Source of the DNA: an uncultured Gemmiger sp.
GTDB taxonomy: Bacteria > Bacillota > Clostridia > Oscillospirales > Ruminococcaceae
Assembly: GCA_944388215.1 (NCBI GenBank)
Contig: CALXHT010000004.1
Location: forward strand, 43,701 to 107,700
Length of the DNA: 64,000 bases
Direction of reading: 5' to 3'
Of the stretch, positions 1-8,480 are shown one piece after another (position 1 is the stretch's first letter; every line of letters begins with the position of its first letter). The notes below the pieces were generated by a model, which worked only from the letters and a program-made list of their open reading frames with translations, was not told the origin of the DNA and did no database searches. Position numbers and translations under genes: made by a program.

Positions 1-1692
1 CGCCTGAAGGTTTTGCATGAAATGACGGACGGCGGCAACGCCGTGCCGGGCAACTGCGGCATCGGCCATACCCGGTGGGCCACCCACGGGGAGCCGTCGG
101 TGGTCAACGCCCACCCCCATTATTCCCGGGACCAGAAGATCGCCGTGGTGCACAACGGCATCATCGAAAACTATCTGGAGATCAAGGAGCGGCTGACCAA
201 CCGCGGCTTCACCTTTGTGTCCCAGACCGACACCGAGGTGGTGGCCCAGCTGCTGGACTACTACTATACCGGGGAGTCGGCAGGCGACGCGCTGGACGCC
301 ATCTCCCGCATGATGCTCCATGTGCGGGGCTCTTATGCGCTGGGCATCCTGTTTGCGGATCAGCCCGGCACGCTCTACGCGGTGCGCAAGGACAGCCCCC
401 TCATCGTGGGCCAGTGCGACAACGGCTCCATCATTGCATCGGACGTGCCGGCACTACTCAAGTACACCCGCACGGTCTACTACATCGACAATCTGGAGAT
501 CGCCCGTCTGACCCCCGACTCCATCGAGTTCTTCAACATCGACAAGGAGCCGGTCAGCCACGAGACCACCACCATCGAGTGGGATGCCGAAGCGGCCGAA
601 AAGGGCGGCTACGAGCACTTCATGATGAAGGAGATTCATGAGCAGCCCGCCGCCGTTCGGGATACCATCTCGCCGCGGCTGAAGGACGGCAAGATCGATC
701 TGTCGGAACTGGCGCTGGATGAGGATGCCATCCGCACGGTGCGCCGCGTCTATATCATCGGCTGCGGTTCAGCCTACCATGTGGGCATGGCGGCCCGCTA
801 TGTCTTCGAGAGCCTGGCCCGTCTGCCGGTGGAGGTGGACGTGGCCAGCGAGTTCCGCTACCGCAACCCGGTGCTGGAGAAGGATTCCCTGGCCCTGGTC
901 ATCAGCCAGAGCGGCGAGACCGCCGACACGCTGGCGGCGCTGCGCCTGTGCAAGGACCGCGGTGTGCGCACCATCGGCATTGTGAATGTGGTGGGCTCCA
1001 GCATCGCCCGGGAGGCCGACGCCACCATGTACACCTGGGCCGGCCCCGAGATTTCGGTGGCCACCACCAAAGCCTACAGCACCCAGCTGGCGGCCTGCTA
1101 TCTGCTGGCCACCGAATTTGCCCGGGTGCGCGGCACGCTGGCGGACGGTCAGTACGAGAATCTCATTGCCGAGATGGAAGCCCTGCCCGACAAAATGGAG
1201 AAGATCCTGGCAGACAAGGAGCGCATCCAGTGGTTTGCCAGCAAGTATGCCAACGCCAGGGACGCCTTCTTCATCGGCCGCGGGCTGGACTATGCCACGG
1301 CGCTGGAGGGCAGCCTGAAGTTCAAGGAGATCAGCTACATCCACTCCGAGGCCTTTGCCGCGGGCGAGATGAAGCACGGTCCCATCTCTCTGGTGGAAAA
1401 CGGCACACTGGTGGTGGGCATCCTGACCCAGCCCGACCTGTATGAGAAGAGTGTCTCCAACATGGTGGAGGTCAAGAGCCGCGGCGCCTTCCTCATGGGT
1501 CTGACCACCTACGGCAACTACAGCATCGAGGACACCGCCGGCTTCACCGTCTATGTGCCCAAGACCGACCCCCATTTTGCCACGAGCCTGGCGGTCATTC
1601 CGCTGCAGCTGCTGGCCTACTATGTCAGCTGCGCCAAGGGCCTGGATGTGGATAAACCCCGCAATCTGGCCAAGAGCGTGACGGTCGAATAA
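1..1692 (+). CDS. glmS: Glutamine--fructose-6-phosphate aminotransferase (isomerizing), 5' end cut off by the window
   Basis: Makes glucosamine-6-phosphate from fructose-6-phosphate and glutamine, the first committed step towards UDP-GlcNAc, in the cytoplasm. The frame is open from base 1, so roughly the first 45 residues, including the N-terminal catalytic cysteine of the class II glutaminase, lie outside the window. The glutaminase signature GIGHTRWATHG is visible near base 58. Two SIS sugar-isomerase domains follow (IIGCGSAYHVG near base 755, SQSGETADTLAAL near base 904, and GRGLDYATALEGSLKFKE near base 1279). The C-terminus KSVTVE is the standard GlmS ending. 563 residues are visible against about 600 in the family. 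A TTG at base 13 is an internal codon, not the start. Confidence 0.97.
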   Translation, partial: RLKVLHEMTDGGNAVPGNCGIGHTRWATHGEPSVVNAHPHYSRDQKIAVVHNGIIENYLEIKERLTNRGFTFVSQTDTEVVAQLLDYYYTGESAGDALDAISRMMLHVRGSYALGILFADQPGTLYAVRKDSPLIVGQCDNGSIIASDVPALLKYTRTVYYIDNLEIARLTPDSIEFFNIDKEPVSHETTTIEWDAEAAEKGGYEHFMMKEIHEQPAAVRDTISPRLKDGKIDLSELALDEDAIRTVRRVYIIGCGSAYHVGMAARYVFESLARLPVEVDVASEFRYRNPVLEKDSLALVISQSGETADTLAALRLCKDRGVRTIGIVNVVGSSIAREADATMYTWAGPEISVATTKAYSTQLAACYLLATEFARVRGTLADGQYENLIAEMEALPDKMEKILADKERIQWFASKYANARDAFFIGRGLDYATALEGSLKFKEISYIHSEAFAAGEMKHGPISLVENGTLVVGILTQPDLYEKSVSNMVEVKSRGAFLMGLTTYGNYSIEDTAGFTVYVPKTDPHFATSLAVIPLQLLAYYVSCAKGLDVDKPRNLAKSVTVE

Positions 1693-1752
1693 TTCCCGTC
1701 GCTTTCCTTGCCAAAATTTGCTGTCTATTTTTGGACAGTTTGCGCTCTGTTT

Positions 1753-1780
1753 GCCTCGTTTGCCGCAAGACAAACGGGGC
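1753..1780 (+). terminator. Possible hairpin downstream of glmS
   Basis: GCCTCGTTTG pairs with CAAACGGGGC (10 pairs with one G-T) around an 8-nt loop. No clear T-tract follows, and the hairpin abuts the next promoter, so it is at best a weak terminator. Confidence 0.3.
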
Positions 1781-1787
1781 AGATTTG

Positions 1788-1796
1788 TGTTATAAT
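1788..1796 (+). promoter_or_regulatory. Extended -10 promoter for the dehydratase/PGT operon
   Basis: TGT followed by a perfect TATAAT (1791-1796) lies 62 bases before the ATG at 1859. No good -35 is seen 17 nt upstream (AGACAA), so recognition would depend on the extended -10. Confidence 0.55.
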
Positions 1797-1858
1797 ACTG
1801 CTGTACAGAGCGATTTCCGATCTGCGGATCGATACAAGATAAAGGAATAAACACACTC

Positions 1859-3850
1859 ATGCTACAGGATTCCAAACAACTCATCAAAGGTCTGCCCCGG
1901 CGCATTGCCCTGATGCTGCTGGACTGCGGACTGATCGTTTTTTGTTACTGGCTGGCGGTCATGCTGCGGTTTGACAGCGGTGAAGCCTACCAGCGCGCCG
2001 AAGTCCTGCGGGCGATGTCGCCCATGCTGTGCTATGTGCTGCCCATCTATATGATTGTCTTCTGGTTCGGCGGCCTGTACGAGATCATGTGGGAGTATGC
2101 GGGCATGCGGGACCTGGCCAGGCTGACCTGTCTGTCGGGGCTGGCCACAGGGCTTATCATGCTCTTTGACCTGTTCTACCGCAGCCGGCCCATCAGCGGC
2201 GCCGTGCTGATCTTCGGTGCGGTCTTCAATACGGCGGCCATTGCCGGCGTGCGCTTTCTGTGGCGGCTGATCAAGACGGTGCGGGGCGCCCGTTCACGCA
2301 AGATGGAAAACCCCACACCGCTGCTCATTGTGGGCGCGGGCAACGCCGGCGCCTGGGCGGTCAACCTCTGCAAAAACAAGAACCAGAGCTTCGGTGACCC
2401 CATCTGCATGGTGGACGATGACCTGACCAAGAAAGGCCTGCGGGTGCAGGGCGTCCCGGTGCGGGGCACCATCTCGGACATCCCCGAACTGGTGCGCAAA
2501 TATCACATCATGGAGATCGTCATTGCCATCACCACCGTCAAGGGCGACCGCCTGAGCGAGATCATCAACCTCTGCAACTCCACGCACTGCCGGGTGCGGA
2601 TGCTGTCCGATCCCCAGGCGGTGGATGAGAACGGCAACCCGGTGGCCGCCGGCTTCCGGGAACTGAACACGGCGGACTTCCTCTCCCGCGACGAAATCCA
2701 GCTGAACAATGCCCAGATTTCCGAGTACCTCCACGACAAGGTGGTGCTGGTCACGGGCGGCGGCGGTTCCATCGGCAGCGAGCTCTGCCGGCAGATCATG
2801 CGCTACCAGCCCCGGCGGCTGCTCATCTTTGATATCTACGAAAACTGCGCCTATGAACTGGAAACCGAACTGCGCAACAAGTACGGTGCCGACGCGCCGG
2901 TGATCACGCTGATTGGTTCCATCCGGGACATGGAGCGCCTGAATGAGGTGTTTGACACCTACCATCCGTCGGTGGTCTTCCACGCGGCGGCCCACAAGCA
3001 TGTGCCGCTGATGGAGATCAGCCCGGCGGAAGCCGTCAAGAACAACGTCTTCGGCACCAAGAACCTGCTCACAGCAGCGGCGGAGCACGGCGTGGAACGG
3101 TTCGTGCAGCTGTCCACCGACAAGGCCGTCAACCCCACCAACGTCATGGGCTGCACCAAGCGGCTTTGTGAGATGCTGATCCAGTCCTTTGACGGCGGCA
3201 CCGACATGAAGTGCATGGCGGTGCGTTTCGGCAACGTGCTGGGCAGCCATGGCAGCGTCATCCCGCTGTTTGAGGAGCAGATCAAGCGCGGCGGCCCGGT
3301 GACCATCACCCACCCGGACATTGTCCGCTACTTCATGACCATCACCGAGGCGGCCCAGCTGGTCCTGCAGGCGGGCGGCCTTGCCAAGGGCGGCAGCATC
3401 TACGTGCTGGACATGGGCGAGCCGGTGAAGATCATGGACCTGGCCAACCGGCTGATCCGCTTCTACGGCTACGAGCCGGGGGTCAACATGCAGATCAAGA
3501 TCACCGGCCTGCGTCCTGGCGAGAAACTCTACGAGGAACTGCTCATGGACACCGAGCAGGACAAGATGCGCAAGACGGCGCACAACAAGATCTTCATTGC
3601 GCCGCCCATGCAGATCGATCTGGCGGACTTCTACAACGGCCTGCAGGCACTGCTGGTGGCGGCCCACCACAACGACGACGCGGTGGTGGAATGCCTGCAG
3701 CACATGGTGCCCAGCTACCATCCCAACCGCCGTGTCCGCGCCGACCACACTGTGGTGGCCATGAGCGGCAACACGGGCATCTTCTCCCGGGAGGAGCTGG
3801 AACAACAGATGAAGGACCATCCGTCCGAACAAGGGGCAAAGGAGGACTGA
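1859..3850 (+). CDS. Membrane-anchored UDP-sugar 4,6-dehydratase (CapD/PglF/FlaA1-type polysaccharide biosynthesis protein)
   Basis: Likely converts UDP-GlcNAc to a UDP-4-keto-6-deoxy sugar for surface polysaccharide or protein glycosylation. It has 663 residues. The N-terminal ~130 residues carry about four hydrophobic helices. A first nucleotide-binding fold follows (LIVGAGNAGAWAV near residue 155), then the short-chain dehydrogenase domain with LVTGGGGSIGSELC near residue 298 and AAHKHVPLME near residue 378. The active-site stretch STDKAVNPTNVMGCTK has Met where classical SDRs have Tyr. This is typical of the long PglF-like dehydratases, which use Thr-Asp-Lys. The start is the ATG at 1859 with AAAGGA about 10 nt upstream. 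The sugar transferase follows after 4 nt, so the two probably act in sequence. The exact sugar cannot be read from sequence. Confidence 0.9.
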   Translation: MLQDSKQLIKGLPRRIALMLLDCGLIVFCYWLAVMLRFDSGEAYQRAEVLRAMSPMLCYVLPIYMIVFWFGGLYEIMWEYAGMRDLARLTCLSGLATGLIMLFDLFYRSRPISGAVLIFGAVFNTAAIAGVRFLWRLIKTVRGARSRKMENPTPLLIVGAGNAGAWAVNLCKNKNQSFGDPICMVDDDLTKKGLRVQGVPVRGTISDIPELVRKYHIMEIVIAITTVKGDRLSEIINLCNSTHCRVRMLSDPQAVDENGNPVAAGFRELNTADFLSRDEIQLNNAQISEYLHDKVVLVTGGGGSIGSELCRQIMRYQPRRLLIFDIYENCAYELETELRNKYGADAPVITLIGSIRDMERLNEVFDTYHPSVVFHAAAHKHVPLMEISPAEAVKNNVFGTKNLLTAAAEHGVERFVQLSTDKAVNPTNVMGCTKRLCEMLIQSFDGGTDMKCMAVRFGNVLGSHGSVIPLFEEQIKRGGPVTITHPDIVRYFMTITEAAQLVLQAGGLAKGGSIYVLDMGEPVKIMDLANRLIRFYGYEPGVNMQIKITGLRPGEKLYEELLMDTEQDKMRKTAHNKIFIAPPMQIDLADFYNGLQALLVAAHHNDDAVVECLQHMVPSYHPNRRVRADHTVVAMSGNTGIFSREELEQQMKDHPSEQGAKED

Positions 3851-3854
3851 CGCC

Positions 3855-4481
3855 TTGTATCAACACTATATCAAGCGCCTGCTGGATTTTGTTCTCTCGC
3901 TGGCCGCGGTCATCGTGCTGGCGATCCCCATGGCGATCATCGCCCTCTGGATCAAGAGCGATTCCCCGGGCCCGGTCTTTTTCAAACAGCGCCGGGTGGG
4001 AAAGGACAAGACCCACTTCAACATTCTGAAATTCCGCACCATGCGGGGGGATACCCCCCACGATGTGCCCACCCATCTGCTGAAAAATGCGGACAGCTAC
4101 ATCACCCGGAGCGGCGCCTTCCTGCGCAAGACCAGCCTGGATGAATTGCCCCAGATCTACAACATCCTGGCAGGGCAGATGAGCATCATCGGCCCGCGGC
4201 CCGCCCTGTACAACCAGTACGACCTCATCGAGGCCCGGGACAAGGTCCACGCCAACGATATCCGCCCCGGCCTCACCGGCCTGGCGCAGGTCAACGGACG
4301 GGATGAGCTGCCCATCGATGTGAAGGCAAGGTACGACGGCGAATATGCCGCCCACCTGACCTTTGGCATGGACTGCAAAATCTTTTTCCGCAGCTTCACC
4401 TATGTGTTCCAGCGCCGCGGCGTTGTGGAGGGCGGTACCGGCGCCATGCAGGATTCCGGAAAAGATATGTCGTCAAAATGA
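3855..4481 (+). CDS. Bacterial sugar transferase (undecaprenyl-phosphate phosphoglycosyl transferase)
   Basis: Transfers a sugar-1-phosphate from a UDP-sugar onto undecaprenyl phosphate at the inner membrane face, starting a glycan. It is a small monotopic PGT of 208 residues. One hydrophobic re-entrant helix lies at residues ~9-33, followed by GPVFFKQRRVG, NILKFRTM, the catalytic Asp-Glu in TSLDELPQ, IIGPRPAL and PGLTGLAQVNGRDEL. The start is a TTG at 3855, placed 9 nt after GGAGG at 3841-3845 inside the end of the upstream gene. No in-frame ATG fits better. It is coupled to the dehydratase, whose product is its plausible substrate. It resembles PglC/WbaP family members; specificity is unknown. 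Confidence 0.9.
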   Translation: MYQHYIKRLLDFVLSLAAVIVLAIPMAIIALWIKSDSPGPVFFKQRRVGKDKTHFNILKFRTMRGDTPHDVPTHLLKNADSYITRSGAFLRKTSLDELPQIYNILAGQMSIIGPRPALYNQYDLIEARDKVHANDIRPGLTGLAQVNGRDELPIDVKARYDGEYAAHLTFGMDCKIFFRSFTYVFQRRGVVEGGTGAMQDSGKDMSSK

Positions 4482-4494
4482 CGGAGTTTTTTAC

Positions 4495-4526
4495 CCCGCT
4501 GCCGCACAGTGCAGCGGGACTTTTTT
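4495..4526 (+). terminator. Rho-independent terminator after the PGT gene
   Basis: CCCGCTGC (4495-4502) pairs with GCAGCGGG (4511-4518), followed by six T within two bases. Confidence 0.88.
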
Positions 4527-4578
4527 GCATATAAACGAAAATTGTACAAGAATATCTTACTTTTTTCGTTAAAATATG

Positions 4579-4607
4579 TTGCAAAAGTCAACACGATTGT
4601 GTAAAAT
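4579..4607 (+). promoter_or_regulatory. Sigma-A promoter of the CdaR-family gene
   Basis: TTGCAA (4579-4584), 17-nt spacer, TAAAAT (4602-4607). The ATG is 87 nt downstream of the -10. Confidence 0.6.
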
Positions 4608-4694
4608 ATACATCAAGAGTTATCTGTTTTCGGACAGTTTACCAAAAGGCATTTTGACAAATCGCCCAAATGAACCGAAGGGGAGTAACAGACT

Positions 4695-5780
4695 ATGGCG
4701 AACAGGGTATTCCAGAACGTGGTGTACCAGATGAAAGAGGCCGTTGACCGTGTGGTTGGCGTCGTGGATGAAACCGGTACAGTCATTTCCTGCTCCGAGC
4801 TGGGGCAGATCGGCGAAGTGCGCGACGGTGTAGCCGCCGTGCGCCAGACGGCAGGGGACGCCTTTGTGCGGGACGGCTATTCCTATCACCAGTTCTCCAA
4901 TGCCAAGCATAACGACTACGCGGCCTTTGTGGAAGGTACCGATCCCACGGCGGCACAGTTTGCAGCCATGCTGTCCATCAGCCTGCAGTGCATCAAACAG
5001 TACCACGACGAAAAGTTCGACAAGACCAACTTCATCAAGAATGTGGTGCTGGACAACATCCTGCCCGGCGATATCTACGCCAAGGCGCGGGAACTGCACT
5101 TCGTGTCGGACGCCCAGCGGGTGGTGCTGCTGATCCGTGTGACCTCGGGCAACGATATTTCGGCCTACGATGTGGTCAGCGGCCTGTTCCCCGACAAGCA
5201 GAAGGACTTCGTCTTCAATATCAGCGAGAGCGATACCGTCCTGGTCAAGGAGATCAAGCCGGACAACAATACCAAGGATATGGAGAAGCTGGCCACCTCC
5301 ATCGTGGATACGCTGCAGGGGGACCACTACATCAAGGCTGTGGTGGGCATCGGCACGCCCATCAACAACATCAAGGATCTGGCCTCCAGCTTCAAGGAAG
5401 CCCAGATCGCCATGGAAGTGGGCAAGGTCTTCGACACCGAGCGTCAGGTCATCAGCTATGACCATCTGGGCATTGCCCGCCTGATCTATCAGCTGCCCAC
5501 CACGCTGTGCGAGGCGTTCCTGCGGGAGGTCTTCAAGCAGGAGAGCATCGATTCCCTGGACGCCGAGACGCTGTTCACCATCCAGCGCTTCTTTGAGAAC
5601 AACCTGAATGTGTCGGAGACCAGCCGCGGATTGTTTGTCCACCGCAACACGCTGGTGTACCGGCTGGAGAAGATCCGTAAACTGACCGGCCTTGACCTGC
5701 GCAACTTCGACGATGCCATCGTCTTCAAGGTGGCGCTGATGGTCAAGAAGTACCTCTCCGCCAACCCGGCCAAGTATTGA
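4695..5780 (+). CDS. CdaR/PucR-family transcriptional regulator with C-terminal helix-turn-helix
   Basis: Probable DNA-binding regulator of 361 residues. The first ~130 residues resemble a sensory domain. The middle part looks like the GGDEF-like region of CdaR proteins. The C-terminal ~60 residues match the PucR-type HTH: LDAETLFTIQRFFENNLN, then NVSETSRGLFVHRNTLVYRLEKI (listed in parts), the most conserved segment of the family. The start is the ATG at 4695 with AAGGGGAG about 10 nt upstream. It stands alone between its own promoter and terminator, so no neighbour suggests a regulon. B. subtilis PucR and E. coli CdaR sense purine or sugar-diacid metabolites. The ligand here is unknown. Confidence 0.85.
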   Translation: MANRVFQNVVYQMKEAVDRVVGVVDETGTVISCSELGQIGEVRDGVAAVRQTAGDAFVRDGYSYHQFSNAKHNDYAAFVEGTDPTAAQFAAMLSISLQCIKQYHDEKFDKTNFIKNVVLDNILPGDIYAKARELHFVSDAQRVVLLIRVTSGNDISAYDVVSGLFPDKQKDFVFNISESDTVLVKEIKPDNNTKDMEKLATSIVDTLQGDHYIKAVVGIGTPINNIKDLASSFKEAQIAMEVGKVFDTERQVISYDHLGIARLIYQLPTTLCEAFLREVFKQESIDSLDAETLFTIQRFFENNLNVSETSRGLFVHRNTLVYRLEKIRKLTGLDLRNFDDAIVFKVALMVKKYLSANPAKY

Positions 5781-5791
5781 AACACAGAAAA

Positions 5792-5817
5792 GTCCCGCCG
5801 CAAGGCGGGCTTTTTTT
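5792..5817 (+). terminator. Rho-independent terminator after the CdaR-family gene
   Basis: CCCGCC (5794-5799), GCAA tetraloop, GGCGGG (5804-5809), then a run of seven T. Confidence 0.9.
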
Positions 5818-5872
5818 GTATGCGGGAGCCCTAGGCTGCCCAAATTCCTGAGGGGAGCCCCGGGGACGGTAC

Positions 5873-5901
5873 TTGAAAAGGACGTTCGGTTGTGCTATAA
5901 T
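5873..5901 (+). promoter_or_regulatory. Strong sigma-A promoter of yebC
   Basis: TTGAAA (5873-5878), 17-nt spacer, TGC plus a perfect TATAAT (5896-5901). Confidence 0.85.
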
Positions 5902-5969
5902 ACTTAACTGGTAATTGTCGGCTCAAAGTCCAGAGCCTGAATGAATACAAACGAGGGGGACCCAAATTT

Positions 5970-6707
5970 ATGTCCGGACATAGCAAATGGAACAACATCA
6001 AGCGTAAGAAGGAAAAGACCGACGGCGCCCGTGCCAAGATTTTCACCAAGATCGGCCGCGAGATTTCCGTGGCCGTGAAGGAGGGCGGTTCCAACCCCGC
6101 CTCCAACTCCAAGCTGGCTGCCCTGATCACCAAGGCCAAGGCCAACAGCGTGCCCAACGATAACATCCAGCGCATCATCAAGCGCGCCGAGGGCGGCGAC
6201 AAGGCGGATTACGAGGCAATGACCTACGAAGGCTACGGCCCCGGCGGCGTGGCAGTCATGGTGGAGACCCTGACCGACAACCGCAACCGTACCGCGGCCA
6301 ACATGCGCCATTACTTCGACAAGTTCGGCGGTAACCTGGGCCAGATGGGCTGCGTCAGCTTCATGTTCAGCCAGAAGGGCGTCATTATGGTGGATCTGGA
6401 GGACAAGGATCCCGACCAGCTGATGATGGACGCGCTGGACGCCGGTGCCGAGGACTTCGATGCCGGTGAGGAGGCCGCCCAGGTCACCACCACGCCGGAG
6501 AACTTTACGGCTGTCTGCGAGGCCCTGCAGAACAAGGGGTACACCTTCATTTCCGCCGATGTGGCGCAGGTCCCTGCCACCACCACCACGCTGACCGATC
6601 CCGACCAGCTGGCCCAGATGGGCAAGCTGCTGGACGCGCTGGACGATGACGACGACGTGCAGAATGCCTGGCACTCGCTGGAGAACGAGGAAGATCTCGA
6701 CCGATAA
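5970..6707 (+). CDS. yebC: YebC/PmpR (TACO1) family protein
   Basis: A conserved cytoplasmic protein of 245 residues, annotated historically as a DNA-binding transcriptional regulator. Recent literature on the family also links it to translation of difficult peptide stretches. The sequence begins MSGHSKWNNIKRKKEKTD, the classic YebC N-terminus. It continues with ARAKIFTKIGREI, NVPNDNIQRIIKRAEG-like text (here VPNDNIQRIIKRAEGG) and YEGYGPGGVAVMVETLTDN. Length is normal. GAGGGGGA lies about 10 nt before the ATG. It is monocistronic: own promoter, then a terminator at 6717. Neighbours give no further hint. Confidence 0.95.
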   Translation: MSGHSKWNNIKRKKEKTDGARAKIFTKIGREISVAVKEGGSNPASNSKLAALITKAKANSVPNDNIQRIIKRAEGGDKADYEAMTYEGYGPGGVAVMVETLTDNRNRTAANMRHYFDKFGGNLGQMGCVSFMFSQKGVIMVDLEDKDPDQLMMDALDAGAEDFDAGEEAAQVTTTPENFTAVCEALQNKGYTFISADVAQVPATTTTLTDPDQLAQMGKLLDALDDDDDVQNAWHSLENEEDLDR

Positions 6708-6716
6708 GAGCAGCAC

Positions 6717-6752
6717 AAGAGAGCGAGGGGCCGAACCTGGCTCTCTTTTCTT
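6717..6752 (+). terminator. Rho-independent terminator after yebC
   Basis: AAGAGAGC (6717-6724) pairs with GCTCTCTT (6740-6747), followed by TTCTT. The following gene's ribosome site AAAGGA starts about 15 nt later. Confidence 0.8.
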
Positions 6753-6773
6753 GTAGCAACGAAAGGAACTTCT

Positions 6774-8432
6774 ATGGCAGAACTTCTTTGCCCTCACTGC
6801 CTGCAGCCCCTGACGGGCGGCTACCACGGGGATTGTCCGCACTGTGGCCGTTCGCTGGAAAACCAGAACCCGGAAGGCGCGCTGCCGCTGGGCACCCAGC
6901 TGGCGGGCCGGTATACGGTGGGAAGCTACCTCAGCGCCGACGGCGACGGACTGTCCTACCGGGGTGTGCTCAACGAGGAAAAAAAGTTTGTCCTGATCAA
7001 GGAATACTTCCCGGTGACCCTCTGCAACGGCCGCAGCGCCGACGGTGCCCTGATGCCCAAGGAGGGCAAGGAGGTGCTGTTCAAGACCAGCCGGATGGAT
7101 TTCAAGGACCTGTATGACGACCTGCACAACCTGACGCCGTCCACGGGCCTGAGCACCATCCTGGATGTGATGGAGGAGAACAACACCGTCTATGCCGTGG
7201 AGGAAAGCGAAAAGGGGATGACGCTGACCCACTACCTGAGTCTGCGCAGCCGCACGCTGACCCCGGCCGAAGCGCGGACGCTGCTGCAGCCCATCATGGA
7301 GGGCGTCACCCAGCTGCACAAGGCGGGGCTCATCCATCGGGGCATCTGCCCGGACAACATCCTGCTGCCCATCGACGGCACGGCCCGCCTGACGGGATAC
7401 GGCACACTGGCGCTGCGCACCGGCGGCAGTGAACTGAAAAGCCAGCTGTACCCGGGGTATGCGGCGCCGGAGCAGTATTCTGCGGCGGAGTTCAGCGGCC
7501 GCTACACCGATGTGTACGCCCTGGCGGCGGTGTGCTATAAGCTGGTGACTGGCCAGACGCCGGTTTCGGCACCGCAGCGCAAGGTGCGGGAAAGCCTGGA
7601 ATCGGCCCACAGCCTGGAAGCCGGGGTGCCCACCTGGTTTTCCCAGGTGCTGTCCTGTGCGCTGCGGCTGGACCCGGCGCGCCGCATGCAGACGGTGCCG
7701 GAACTGATGAGCGCCCTGACCGATCCCAATGTGGCCAACGCCATGTTTGAGCGGGGGGACAACCAGATCAGCACCCGGAAGATCATGGCGGTTTCGCTGG
7801 CAGTGATTGTGGTGCTGGCAATTCTGCTGGTGTGGAGCCTGCTGGATTCGGCGGGCAGAGAGCCGTCGCGGCCCCAGACGCCCGCCTCCACGGACAGCGG
7901 GCAAACCCAGAGCGTTGACAGTTCCAGTCAGGAGGTGGAGACCATTCCCGATCTGGTAGGCAAGCGCTATGCCAGCGAGATCAAGGATAACGATCTCTAC
8001 GCCGACTACCGCATCGTGATGACGGAGGAGAACAGTTCCGAGATAGCGGCGGGCATTGTGATCCGTCAGGACCCTGTGGCCGGTACCCTCAAAACCGAGG
8101 AAGGGGAGATCATCCAGATCGTGGTCAGCAAGGGCCCGAACCTGGTGGAGATGCCCGACATCATCGGGTTCACCCAGTCCAACGCCAGCAAGCAGCTGGA
8201 CGAGCGGGGCATCCAATACAAGATGCAGATCGTGGAGAATGACGGCACCATGGCGGAAGGGTGCGTGGCCAAGACCGACGTGCTGGCCGGCACCAAGTTT
8301 GACGCCGGCAAGACGATCGTGAGCGTCTTCATCGCCGGAGAACGGGATGACACGCTGGTGGCCACCACCAGCAGCGGGGACAGCCAGAGCGCTTCGGAGA
8401 GCACTGCCTCCGATTCGTCGCAAAGTGAATAA
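6774..8432 (+). CDS. Zinc-ribbon, kinase-fold, PASTA membrane protein; kinase domain looks catalytically dead
   Basis: A Hanks-type kinase-like protein of 552 residues. Residues 1-30 hold a zinc ribbon (CPHC at 6-9 and CPHC at 22-25). The kinase-like domain spans about 45-310. The ATP-binding lysine is present (LIKEYFP), and the activation-segment GYAAPEQY and the PDN after the catalytic loop are present. However, the catalytic HRD is HRG (LIHRGICPDNILL) and the Mg-binding DFG is GYG (RLTGYGTLAL). Both essential aspartates are therefore glycine. A transmembrane helix lies at ~338-358. Two PASTA domains follow outside (~380-450 and ~455-520; IPDLVGKRY, MPDIIGFTQ), then a Ser-rich tail. The PASTA part suggests muropeptide or lipid II sensing. 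The inside part may act as a scaffold or allosteric pseudokinase. The active genome copy (PrkC-like) would have to be elsewhere. Confidence 0.85.
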   Translation: MAELLCPHCLQPLTGGYHGDCPHCGRSLENQNPEGALPLGTQLAGRYTVGSYLSADGDGLSYRGVLNEEKKFVLIKEYFPVTLCNGRSADGALMPKEGKEVLFKTSRMDFKDLYDDLHNLTPSTGLSTILDVMEENNTVYAVEESEKGMTLTHYLSLRSRTLTPAEARTLLQPIMEGVTQLHKAGLIHRGICPDNILLPIDGTARLTGYGTLALRTGGSELKSQLYPGYAAPEQYSAAEFSGRYTDVYALAAVCYKLVTGQTPVSAPQRKVRESLESAHSLEAGVPTWFSQVLSCALRLDPARRMQTVPELMSALTDPNVANAMFERGDNQISTRKIMAVSLAVIVVLAILLVWSLLDSAGREPSRPQTPASTDSGQTQSVDSSSQEVETIPDLVGKRYASEIKDNDLYADYRIVMTEENSSEIAAGIVIRQDPVAGTLKTEEGEIIQIVVSKGPNLVEMPDIIGFTQSNASKQLDERGIQYKMQIVENDGTMAEGCVAKTDVLAGTKFDAGKTIVSVFIAGERDDTLVATTSSGDSQSASESTASDSSQSE

Positions 8433-8466
8433 AAAATGCCACCTGCCGGCAGGCAGGTGGCATTTT
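8433..8466. terminator. Bidirectional terminator between the convergent pseudokinase and Enzyme I-like genes
   Basis: A perfect 15-bp stem (8433-8447 with 8452-8466) with a GGCA loop. The arms end in AAAA and TTTT, so it can terminate both strands. It begins directly after the stop codon at 8432. Confidence 0.92.
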
Positions 8467-8480
8467 GCGTTACAGAAAGT

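Noticed and set aside
5904..8423. Long reverse-strand reading frame opposite yebC and the pseudokinase
   Set aside because: It is the third-codon shadow of GC-rich genes, with His/Gln/Arg/Leu-rich low-similarity text and no ribosome site. The same holds for long opposite-strand frames at 24070-26823, 39975-42818, 43888-46788 and 47884-49695.
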